Origin: DTU052 sp050951725 | GTDB lineage: Bacteria > Bacillota > Syntrophomonadia > Syntrophomonadales > DTU052 | Reading direction: 5' to 3' | Assembly: GCA_050951725.1 (NCBI GenBank) | Contig: JBMNJO010000022.1 | Span: forward strand, 1-64,000 | DNA: 64,000 nucleotides | In this document: piece after piece, positions 15,065-22,131 of the stretch | Numbering within the stretch: position 1 is the stretch's first letter | Layout: each line of letters starts with the position of its first letter | The notes under the pieces: model-generated | What the model saw: the letters and a program-made list of their open reading frames with translations, nothing else | What the model was told of the DNA's origin: nothing | The model's database searches: none | Program-made: the position numbers and the translations under genes

Positions 15065-15250
15065 ATGAAACAGACTCATATAATTAACCAGGAGTCTATA
15101 CCTGGAGACAGGATATTGAAATACAAGCCGAGAAGAAGGTTTAAAATAAACTACATATATCCGGAGCCAAACAATGAGCGGACCGATAAGGTTTTAAAAG
15201 AACTGGCTCAATACTTTGCATCAAAAATTCAGAAGTCCTCAACCCGGTAA
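15065..15250 (+). CDS. Small basic hypothetical protein (61 aa)
   Basis: Rich in Lys/Arg (ILKYKPRRRFKINYIY) with a C-terminal helix (TDKVLKELAQYFASKI). ATG 15065 is 8 bases after GGAGGTG. Size and charge fit a DNA-binding accessory protein such as an excisionase-like factor, but no motif proves it. Confidence 0.45.
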   Translation: MKQTHIINQESIPGDRILKYKPRRRFKINYIYPEPNNERTDKVLKELAQYFASKIQKSSTR

Positions 15251-15256
15251 ACCATT

Positions 15257-15478
15257 TTGCATCCACCCCGGCCAACTGCATCCGGTGGCCGGACACGCTG
15301 CCAAGAAACCCGTTTTATCCGGGTTAGTTTAATTACGCGCATCACTTGGTATCTGACAAAGAACCAGGTCGATCAGATCAAGAAACTGGCAAAAGATAAC
15401 CAGATCTCACGCAGCGCATTGGTGCGCATGATTATAAGAGAGTACCTCGCCAGGCAGGATGATAGTAAGAAGGAGTAA
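15257..15478 (+). CDS. Ribbon-helix-helix DNA-binding protein (start uncertain)
   Basis: The C-terminal 45 residues read ITWYLTKNQVDQIKKLAKD, then NQISRSALVRMIIREYL, a clear CopG/MetJ/Arc ribbon-helix-helix: a beta strand, helix, SRSA turn, helix. It probably represses genes of the element. The start is unclear: TTG 15257 has no good ribosome site, and an AACCCG/CGGGTT hairpin lies within the frame near 15310-15330. It may be a remnant or start at a rare codon closer to the domain. Confidence 0.5.
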   Translation: MHPPRPTASGGRTRCQETRFIRVSLITRITWYLTKNQVDQIKKLAKDNQISRSALVRMIIREYLARQDDSKKE

Positions 15479-15505
15479 CACAAAAAGCGCATGCATGGCT
15501 GAATG

Positions 15506-15532
15506 AAAAGCACCCGGAAAGGGTGCTTTTTT
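15506..15532 (+). terminator. Rho-independent terminator, right end of accessory region
   Basis: AAAAGCACCC-GGAAA-GGGTGCTTTTTT. It ends the accessory block; the next gene (livJ) is 220 bases downstream. Confidence 0.85.
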
Positions 15533-15590
15533 CGGTGTTTGGGGTGGTAAGACATAAATACGAAGGTACAGGCTGAATCCGGCACCGCAG

Positions 15591-15605
15591 TTGTCGACAA
15601 TTGTC
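15591..15605. promoter_or_regulatory. Overlapping palindromes, possible operator
   Basis: TTGTCGACAATTGTC contains two perfect overlapping 10-bp palindromes, TTGTCGACAA and GACAATTGTC. It sits between the end of the accessory block and livJ and could be an operator of a dimeric regulator or part of a junction. No second copy was noticed in the window. Confidence 0.3.
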
Positions 15606-15750
15606 TTAAGCAAAGCCAGATTTCCGGCAGGAAAATTTGAAATGTTGGTAGAATTTTAACACTTACATCAGCGGGAATTAAAGGGAGAGGAGGATAGTAT
15701 AACCATATTACAGGCGGAACTAAAAATCAAGAAGAAAAGGGGGAAAACCC

Positions 15751-16917
15751 ATGAGGCGGAAGACAATAGCCGTTTTGGTTGCTGCTTTACTGCTGATGAC
15801 TGTCGCAATCGGGGGTTGCGGAAATTCCCAAAGTACCGAGGGGGGTACTGACAGCGATGTAATAAAGATCGGTGTGTTTGAACCCATGACCGGTGATAAA
15901 GCCTCTGGCGGCCAGATGACCGTCGAAGGGATCAAGCTGGCCAAAGAATTGTTCCCAGAAGTTCTCGGTAAAAAAGTAGAACTCTGTATTGTTGACAACA
16001 AAAGCGATAAAACCGAAGCAAACAACGCAGTCAAACGTTTGATTGAATTAGATAAAGTCAATGCCATCATTGGCAGTTACGGCAGCGCAATGGCTATGGC
16101 AGCCGGACCGGCTGTCAAGGAGGCCAAGATGCCCACGGTTGGGTGTTCACCGACCAATCCCCTGGTTACCCAGGGCAATGAGTATTATTTCCGGGTATGC
16201 TTCATAGACCCCTTCCAGGGTACGGTTATGGCCAAGTATGCGGTTAATACCCAGCAGGCCAAGACGGCTTGCATCATCACCAATGTTGCCGACGATTATT
16301 CGGTTGGACTCTCCAACTATTTTGAACAGGCTTTCAAGAAACTTACCGGCAATGACAAGGCTATCCTGGCCAAGCTGGAATACCAGACCGGCAGTCAGGA
16401 CTTTACTGCCCAGCTGGCCTCGGTTAAGAAGGCTAACCCGGATGTGGTTTTCGCTCCCGGCAACTACGGAGACGTTGCCCTCTTGATCAAACAGGCCCGC
16501 GAACTGCAGATCAACACTCCGTTCCTGGGTGGAGATACTCTGGAAGCTCCTGAATTCATCGAGGTTGGAGGACAGGCTGTAGAGGGAGTAGCCCTGTCGA
16601 CCCATTACAGTTCACAGGCTCCGGCTACCGAAGCATCAAGAAAGTTTGTAGAAGAGTATAAGAAAGTTTACAACAAGGAACCTAATGCCTTCGCGGCTCT
16701 GGGTTACGATGCTTATCTGGTGATACTCGATGCCATTCAGCGTGGTAATTCTGCCGATCCAATTAAGATCAGGGACACACTGGCTGAAACCAAGAACTTT
16801 GAAGGAGCGACCGGAATGATCACCATGGACGAGAACCGGGACGCCAACAAGAGTGCCGTAATCCTCAAAGTGGAGGACGGGCAATTCGTATATTTGACCA
16901 CCGTGCAGCCTGACTGA
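15751..16917 (+). CDS. livJ: Branched-chain amino acid/amide ABC transporter, substrate-binding lipoprotein
   Basis: 388 residues. Signal peptide with lipobox (LLLMTVAIGGCGNS; the lipidated Cys is about residue 24), then a type I periplasmic-binding fold typical of LivJ: IKIGVFEPMTGDKASGG, AIIGSYGSAMAMAAGPAVKEA, SPTNPLVTQGNEYYFRV and NKEPNAFAALGYDAY. In a Gram-positive-type cell it is tethered outside the membrane and delivers ligand to LivHM. It heads a five-gene operon; the gap of 180 bases to livH holds a strong hairpin, which often goes with higher expression of the binding protein. The ligand (Leu/Ile/Val, or an amide or urea) cannot be fixed from sequence. Confidence 0.9.
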   Translation: MRRKTIAVLVAALLLMTVAIGGCGNSQSTEGGTDSDVIKIGVFEPMTGDKASGGQMTVEGIKLAKELFPEVLGKKVELCIVDNKSDKTEANNAVKRLIELDKVNAIIGSYGSAMAMAAGPAVKEAKMPTVGCSPTNPLVTQGNEYYFRVCFIDPFQGTVMAKYAVNTQQAKTACIITNVADDYSVGLSNYFEQAFKKLTGNDKAILAKLEYQTGSQDFTAQLASVKKANPDVVFAPGNYGDVALLIKQARELQINTPFLGGDTLEAPEFIEVGGQAVEGVALSTHYSSQAPATEASRKFVEEYKKVYNKEPNAFAALGYDAYLVILDAIQRGNSADPIKIRDTLAETKNFEGATGMITMDENRDANKSAVILKVEDGQFVYLTTVQPD

Positions 16918-16989
16918 TGGTTGTCTGTAGCGGCCTGCAGTAACCATTTTCTGAAACTTGCTGGAATTAAAATGGCACGTAAGTCGAGA

Positions 16990-17021
16990 ATCCCTCCCGG
17001 TCACATTGACCGGGCAGGGAT
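16990..17021 (+). promoter_or_regulatory. Hairpin between livJ and livH
   Basis: ATCCCT-CCCGGTC / GACCGGG-C-AGGGAT with a five-base loop and one bulge, no T-run. Probably a transcript-stabilising or partially terminating structure separating the binding-protein message from the rest of the operon. Confidence 0.55.
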
Positions 17022-17098
17022 GTCGGCTTCATAAAAAGCTGTCCCCAAAATCACGTCCAGTTTATCTATGAGTTACGAAAGGCAGGATTCTTAATTTG

Positions 17099-17992
17099 AT
17101 GTCACTGACAGAATTCTTCCAGCACCTGGCCAACGGTATTTCTCTGGGGAGTCTATACTCGCTGATTGCCATTGGATATACCATGGTTTACGGGATACTG
17201 CGGTTAATAAACTTCGCTCACGGGGATATCTTTATGGTGGCGGCCTATATCGCGTTTTATGGCATATTGGTGTTCACTCTTCCCTGGTGGGCAGCTTTCT
17301 TGATGGCCATAGTTTTAACCGCCCTCTGCGGAGCCTTGATCGAAAGATCAGCATACAAGCCCCTGCGCAGTTCCCCCAGGATTTCACTGTTGATTTCAGC
17401 CATCGGGGTTTCTTTCTTTCTGGAGAATTTGGGACTGGTAGTATTCGGCGGCCGTCCCAAGAGCTTTCCACGTCCGGAACTGTTCACACAGGCCATTGAT
17501 ATTAACGGGGTCACTATACAAAGTCTTACCTTTTTTATCCCTGCGGTAGCTTTGCTTTTTCTCTTGCTCCTGGTCATTCTGATTTATCGTACCAAAATTG
17601 GTATGGCCATGCGTGCATTGGCCAGGGACTTTGAGACCGCCAAACTAATGGCCATTAATGTAGACACCATTATTACGCTCACGTTCGTCGTTGGTTCGGT
17701 ACTGGCCGCGGTGGGCGGCATTATGTGGGGTTTGAAATTCCCCCAGATAAACCCTCTGATGGGCATATTCCCGGGACTCAAATGTTTCATTGCGGCGGTT
17801 CTCGGAGGTATCGGCAATGTTACCGGTGCGGTCATCGGGGGATTTATACTCGGTATACTGGAGATCATGCTGGTGGCCTTCTTTCCGGCCCTGTCAGGCT
17901 ATCGTGATGCTTTTGCCTTTATCATCCTGATCCTCATACTGCTTTTACGTCCAACAGGAATAATGGGCGAGACCGTGGCAGAAAAGGTGTGA
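17099..17992 (+). CDS. livH: Branched-chain amino acid ABC transporter permease LivH
   Basis: About 297 residues, eight or so hydrophobic segments. The N-terminal signature LANGISLGSLYSLIAIGYTM, RLINFAHGDIFMVAAY and the late CFIAAVLGGIGNVTGAVIGG (EAA-like loop contacting the ATPases) identify LivH. ATG 17099 with AGGCAGG upstream; TTG 17096 is adjacent. Forms the membrane channel with LivM. Confidence 0.9.
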   Translation: MSLTEFFQHLANGISLGSLYSLIAIGYTMVYGILRLINFAHGDIFMVAAYIAFYGILVFTLPWWAAFLMAIVLTALCGALIERSAYKPLRSSPRISLLISAIGVSFFLENLGLVVFGGRPKSFPRPELFTQAIDINGVTIQSLTFFIPAVALLFLLLLVILIYRTKIGMAMRALARDFETAKLMAINVDTIITLTFVVGSVLAAVGGIMWGLKFPQINPLMGIFPGLKCFIAAVLGGIGNVTGAVIGGFILGILEIMLVAFFPALSGYRDAFAFIILILILLLRPTGIMGETVAEKV

Positions 17993-17996
17993 ATAA

Positions 17997-19040
17997 ATGA
18001 AAAAGACATCGTGGCTCGATCTGGCAGCCATAGTGGTTGTGGTAATTTTCCTTTACTGGGCGCAGAGTTCCTGGGATAGCTACAGTCTTACCATCCTTCG
18101 TCTGGTGGGTATTAACCTCATTCTGGGGCTTTCCATGAACCTCATCAACGGTTTCACCGGGCAATTCAGTCTGGGACACGCCGGGTTCATGGCAGTGGGA
18201 GCTTATACTGTGGCCCTGCTGACCATGCCGGTGGCGGTGAAACAAATGAATTTCTTCATGGTCCCGCAGGCTCCTTTCCTGGCCAATATTGTATGGCCAT
18301 ATTTGCCTTCCATGCTAATGGCGGGCCTGATGGCCGCCATCTTCGGACTAATTATAGGTATCCCGGTTCTGCGATTAAGAGGGGACTACCTGGCTATAGC
18401 TACTCTGGGCTTCGCGGAAGTGATCCGAGTGGTCATAGTGAACATTAAACCCATCACCAATGGTGCACTTGGTCTCAAGGCCATTCCTACCTTTTCTTCC
18501 CTGTGGTGGATTTGGGGAACAGCCATAGTTACAGTCCTGCTGATGAAACGCCTGGTCAATTCCAGTTATGGTCTGGCGTTGAAGGCAATTACCGAGGACG
18601 AAGTGGCGGCCGAAGCCATGGGCGTAAAACTCTTCTACCACAAGCTCATGTCTTTCACCTTGAGTGCTTTCCTGGCGGGAATCGGAGGTGCGCTCCTGGC
18701 CGCTCATCTGGGCACCGTAGACCCTTCCCAGTTTAATTTCATGCTGACCTTCAATATATTGCTGATCGCGGTACTGGGAGGTCTGGGCAGTGTCACCGGT
18801 TCTGTCATTGCTGCTGCCATTGTAACCGTCGGAAGTGAGTGGCTGAGGATTGTCGAGAGCCCTATCAGCCTGGGAGTCCTGCAGATTCCGGGTATTTCGG
18901 GCATGCGTATGGTAATATTCTCCTTCCTGCTGATCGTCGTTATAATTTATTATCAGCAGGGTTTGATGGGGAGAAGGGAGATCAGCTGGAAATGGATCTT
19001 TTCGCTGTTCCGACGCAGGAGTAGTGAGGTGAAGTTATGA
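17997..19040 (+). CDS. livM: Branched-chain amino acid ABC transporter permease LivM
   Basis: 347 residues, multiple membrane helices. LILGLSMNLINGFTGQFSLG and HAGFMAVGAYTVALL are the LivM N-terminal signature; LRGDYLAIATLGFAEVIRV and AVLGGLGSVTGSVIAA follow. A cytoplasmic basic C-terminus ends the protein. It starts 4 bases after livH and overlaps livG (ATGA). Confidence 0.9.
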   Translation: MKKTSWLDLAAIVVVVIFLYWAQSSWDSYSLTILRLVGINLILGLSMNLINGFTGQFSLGHAGFMAVGAYTVALLTMPVAVKQMNFFMVPQAPFLANIVWPYLPSMLMAGLMAAIFGLIIGIPVLRLRGDYLAIATLGFAEVIRVVIVNIKPITNGALGLKAIPTFSSLWWIWGTAIVTVLLMKRLVNSSYGLALKAITEDEVAAEAMGVKLFYHKLMSFTLSAFLAGIGGALLAAHLGTVDPSQFNFMLTFNILLIAVLGGLGSVTGSVIAAAIVTVGSEWLRIVESPISLGVLQIPGISGMRMVIFSFLLIVVIIYYQQGLMGRREISWKWIFSLFRRRSSEVKL

Positions 19041-19810
19041 GCACATTATTGCGGGTTGAGGGCCTTAGCATGCACTTTGGAGGGCTAATTGCAGTCTCAG
19101 GGTTTCACCTGAACCTTGCACCGGGAGAAATTGTGGGGCTGATTGGTCCCAACGGCGCTGGCAAGACCACTGTTTTCAATATGATAACCGGGGTGTACCG
19201 GCCCACAAAAGGAAGGTTGTTTTTTAACGAAAAGGAAATTACCGGGCTCAGACCCGATCAAATAACCTATCGCGGAATTGCCCGCACTTTTCAGAACATC
19301 AGGCTGTTCCCCAACCTGACAACGTTGGAAAACGTGATGGTGGGACATCACCTGCGTTTGGATTCCACGCCGGTGGGAGCCATACTGGGCACGCCTCGTT
19401 ATCAACGTGAGGAAAAACGCATCCGGGAGGAATCGGCCGAATTATTACATATCCTGGGACTTGGCCAATACATGCATGAAAAGGCTACCTCGCTTCCTTA
19501 CGGGCAGCAACGGCGGCTGGAGATTGGCAGGGCCCTGGCCACCAAACCCGAGCTGTTACTGTTGGACGAGCCGGCAGCGGGCATGAATCCCGCCGAAGGC
19601 CTGTCTCTGATGGAATTTATCCAACGAATCAGAAAGGAATTTAATTTGACCATTCTGTTGATAGAACACGACATGCGAGTGGTTATGGGGGTCTGCGAGC
19701 GTATAATGGTCCTGGATTACGGTATAACCATCGCCCAGGGTACTCCGCGCGAAATTCAGAACGACCCGCGAGTAATAAAGGCTTATCTGGGGGTGGACAA
19801 CGGTGCTTAA
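19037..19810 (+). CDS. livG: Branched-chain amino acid ABC transporter ATPase LivG
   Basis: 257 residues. Walker A GPNGAGKTT (about 38-46), Q-loop RTFQNIRLF, signature LPYGQQRRLEIGRAL (LPYGQ replaces LSGGQ, as usual in LivG), Walker B LLLLDEPAAGMNP and switch His in IEHDM. Overlaps livM by four bases and livF by eight, indicating translational coupling. Confidence 0.92.
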   Translation: MSTLLRVEGLSMHFGGLIAVSGFHLNLAPGEIVGLIGPNGAGKTTVFNMITGVYRPTKGRLFFNEKEITGLRPDQITYRGIARTFQNIRLFPNLTTLENVMVGHHLRLDSTPVGAILGTPRYQREEKRIREESAELLHILGLGQYMHEKATSLPYGQQRRLEIGRALATKPELLLLDEPAAGMNPAEGLSLMEFIQRIRKEFNLTILLIEHDMRVVMGVCERIMVLDYGITIAQGTPREIQNDPRVIKAYLGVDNGA

Positions 19811-20513
19811 GCTCAAGAATCTGCAGGTTTATTACGGCGGCATCCATGCCTTGAAAGGGATCAGCTTTAGCGTGCCCGAAGGAAGAATTGTTTCCCTGAT
19901 AGGAGCCAATGGCGCGGGCAAAAGCACCATACTCAAGGCCATCTGCAACCTGGTCACACCCCAACAGGGAGAAATCATTTTTACGAACCAGTCAATAAAA
20001 GGCCTGCCCACTTTTGAAATAATCAAGAAGGGAATCACTCTGGTGCCCGAAGGCCGCCGGGTTTTTTCCAACCTGACGGTCCTGGAAAATCTCTACCTGG
20101 GAGCTTATTCCCGCAAGGCGAAGCATGAGGTGGAAAATGATCTCCTAAGGGTTTATGAACTCTTTCCCCGTTTGAAAGAACGATTGAAACAGAGCGCTGG
20201 TACTCTTTCCGGGGGCGAGCAGCAGATGCTGGCGGTAGGCAGGGCGCTTATGTCCCGGCCGCGGCTGTTGATGATGGATGAACCATCGTTGGGTTTGGCG
20301 CCGCTTCTGGTGAAAAACATTTTCGAGATCATTAAAGAGATTAACCGTCAGGGCGTTACCATTCTTCTGATCGAACAAAACGCCCGGGCTGCTCTGGAAC
20401 TGGCTGACTATACCTATGTCCTCGAAACCGGGGTCATTGTGCTTGACGGAACCGGAGCCGATTTGATTGAAAACAAATCGGTCAGGGAGGCTTATCTGGG
20501 TGAAACCCGCTGA
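19803..20513 (+). CDS. livF: Branched-chain amino acid ABC transporter ATPase LivF
   Basis: 236 residues. Walker A GANGAGKST, LVPEGRRVFSNLTVLENL (a LivF hallmark), signature LSGGEQQMLAVGRAL, Walker B LLMMDEPSLGLAP, LLIEQNA. GTG start inside the end of livG. Pairs with LivG to power uptake. Confidence 0.92.
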   Translation: MLKLKNLQVYYGGIHALKGISFSVPEGRIVSLIGANGAGKSTILKAICNLVTPQQGEIIFTNQSIKGLPTFEIIKKGITLVPEGRRVFSNLTVLENLYLGAYSRKAKHEVENDLLRVYELFPRLKERLKQSAGTLSGGEQQMLAVGRALMSRPRLLMMDEPSLGLAPLLVKNIFEIIKEINRQGVTILLIEQNARAALELADYTYVLETGVIVLDGTGADLIENKSVREAYLGETR

Positions 20514-20927
20514 TAGAGTTTGGTCACTCCAACACAAAGCCGCCAGGTAGGTGGTCCTGTCATACCGGCTGGATGTTGGTCATCTCGCTGGGACACCAAT
20601 ATCAAACGTTACCATCCGTCCTTATGCCTGCTGAATCAAGGGATAATATGAGCCTGCCCCATAATCTTCGAACACTCTTGCCTGCTAATCATGCGGAAAT
20701 CATCCCGCCGGAAAAACTGTGTATGTATTCAAATCCTCTTTGAAATCCTATCGGCACTTGTTATGAGTTTCTCCAGTTGGAACCACACCAAAAAGGCCGG
20801 TTATAACGCCCGCAGACTGGCGACTGTTCGCCCATGCGAAGTTGCCGACCAATGTTTTGCATCTAACCTCCGTATGAAGCTCTTCGCAGGGGTTAAAAAT
20901 TTTTTCAAAAAATAACAAATTTCCTGC
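20514..20927. other. Intergenic, no convincing gene
   Basis: A frame at 20691-20915 lacks a ribosome site and has no recognisable product. No terminator with a clear T-run was found after livF. Confidence 0.5.
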
Positions 20928-20956
20928 TTGACAACAGACAATCGAACCCTTATTAT
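20928..20956 (+). promoter_or_regulatory. Sigma-A promoter of perR-like gene
   Basis: TTGACA (20928-20933), 17-base spacer, TATTAT (20951-20956), about 55 bases before the ATG. Confidence 0.75.
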
Positions 20957-20977
20957 CAAAATACAACGATTACAAAA

Positions 20978-20992
20978 GTATAATAATTACAA
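20978..20992 (+). promoter_or_regulatory. Per box (PerR operator)
   Basis: GTATAATAATTACAA matches the Bacillus Per box TTATAATnATTATAA at 12 of 14 defined positions. It lies downstream of the -10 element and before the perR-like start, where bound repressor would block transcription, so autoregulation is expected. Confidence 0.6.
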
Positions 20993-21010
20993 TTTTGCAG
21001 AGGAAACAAT

Positions 21011-21430
21011 ATGGAGAAAAAAATTGAGCAACTACTGAGAATGAACAATGTGAGACCATCTCATCACCGGATAAAAATCTATCAATACCTGATTGAAAAC
21101 CGAAACCACCCGAGTGTTGACATGGTTTATCAGGAACTGGTGAAGACAATACCTACCCTCTCAAAGACCACCCTGTATAACACTTTGCAACTATTTTTGG
21201 AAAAGGGAATTGCAATTATGATAACCATTGATGAAAACGAGACCCATTATGACGCAGACACCTCGTTACATGGCCATTTTCAGTGTCACAATTGCGGCAG
21301 GATCTTAGACATACGTCTCAACACGGATACCTGGATGTTAGATGGTTTGGATGATTACAAAATCAACGAGAGTCATATCTACTTTAAGGGATGGTGTCCC
21401 GAGTGCCTTAAAAGAGGCACTTCACAATAG
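21011..21430 (+). CDS. perR: Fur-family peroxide regulator (PerR-like)
   Basis: 139 residues. Winged-helix N-terminus (HHRIKIYQYLIENRNHPSVD, LSKTTLYNTLQLF), metal-site segment HYDADTSLHGHFQCHNCG and a second CxxC in GWCPEC: the two CxxC pairs form the structural zinc site, while His/Asp residues form the regulatory Fe/Mn site. Short length and context (Per box, rubrerythrin, flavodiiron protein) favour PerR over Fur. In PerR, iron-catalysed oxidation of His residues by peroxide releases the repressor. Likely controls the two downstream genes. Confidence 0.75.
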   Translation: MEKKIEQLLRMNNVRPSHHRIKIYQYLIENRNHPSVDMVYQELVKTIPTLSKTTLYNTLQLFLEKGIAIMITIDENETHYDADTSLHGHFQCHNCGRILDIRLNTDTWMLDGLDDYKINESHIYFKGWCPECLKRGTSQ

Positions 21431-21459
21431 AAAACAAAGAATTTCAAGGAGGTTTTTTA

Positions 21460-22011
21460 ATGAAGAAATGGGTTTGTGGGGTATGCGGTTACGTTCACGA
21501 AGGGCCTACTCCACCGGAAAAGTGTCCCCAGTGTGGTGCCAGCAGTGATAAGTTTTCAGAGGTTGTTGCAACTGACAGGTTAGTCTGGGCCGATGAACAC
21601 CGGATCGGCGCCGGCGCCGGTGTTGATCCGGAGGTTGTGGAACTCTTAAGAGCGAATTTCATGGGGGAGTGTACGGAAGTCGGCATGTATCTCGCTATGA
21701 GCAGGCAGGCGGACCGGGAAGGTTTCCCCGAGATTGCCGAAGCCTATAAGAGAATTGCCTGGGAAGAGGCTGAACACGCCGCCAAGTTTGCGGAACTGCT
21801 TGGTGAAGTGGTCAAGGCAGATACCAAGCATAACCTTACAGTGAGAGTAGAAGCAGAACACGGTGCTTGTCAGGGCAAAAAGGATCTGGCGACCAAGGCC
21901 AAGCAGCTTAATTATGACGCCATACACGACACGGTTCATGAAATGTGCAAAGACGAAGCCCGGCATGGCGCAGCCTTCGCGGGACTTTTAAAACGGTATT
22001 TCCAGGCTTAA
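21460..22011 (+). CDS. Reverse rubrerythrin (rubredoxin domain first)
   Basis: 183 residues. N-terminal rubredoxin domain (WVCGVCGYVHEG, PEKCPQCGAS) followed by a four-helix ferritin-like diiron domain with ELLRANFMGECTEVGMYLAM, AWEEAEHAAKFAEL, HDTVHEMCKDEARHG (ExxH pairs). The domain order is opposite to classical rubrerythrin and matches the reverse rubrerythrins of clostridia, which reduce H2O2 and O2 with NADH via rubredoxin oxidoreductase. The start follows AAGGAGG. It sits 29 bases after perR, likely same operon. Confidence 0.9.
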   Translation: MKKWVCGVCGYVHEGPTPPEKCPQCGASSDKFSEVVATDRLVWADEHRIGAGAGVDPEVVELLRANFMGECTEVGMYLAMSRQADREGFPEIAEAYKRIAWEEAEHAAKFAELLGEVVKADTKHNLTVRVEAEHGACQGKKDLATKAKQLNYDAIHDTVHEMCKDEARHGAAFAGLLKRYFQA

Positions 22012-22131
22012 ACAATTATTTAATGATAATTCAGCATTTAGGAGCGGGTTGGCCTCTTACAAATAGACGGTATTCATGGAGTTAGCATCCGCTCCAATAA
22101 TTTTTATAAAGGGGAACAAAGGAGGCGAAAT

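Noticed and set aside
20691..20915. Open frame of 74 codons between livF and perR
   Set aside because: No ribosome site, unusual composition and no recognisable motif; lies in an intergenic region just before the perR promoter.
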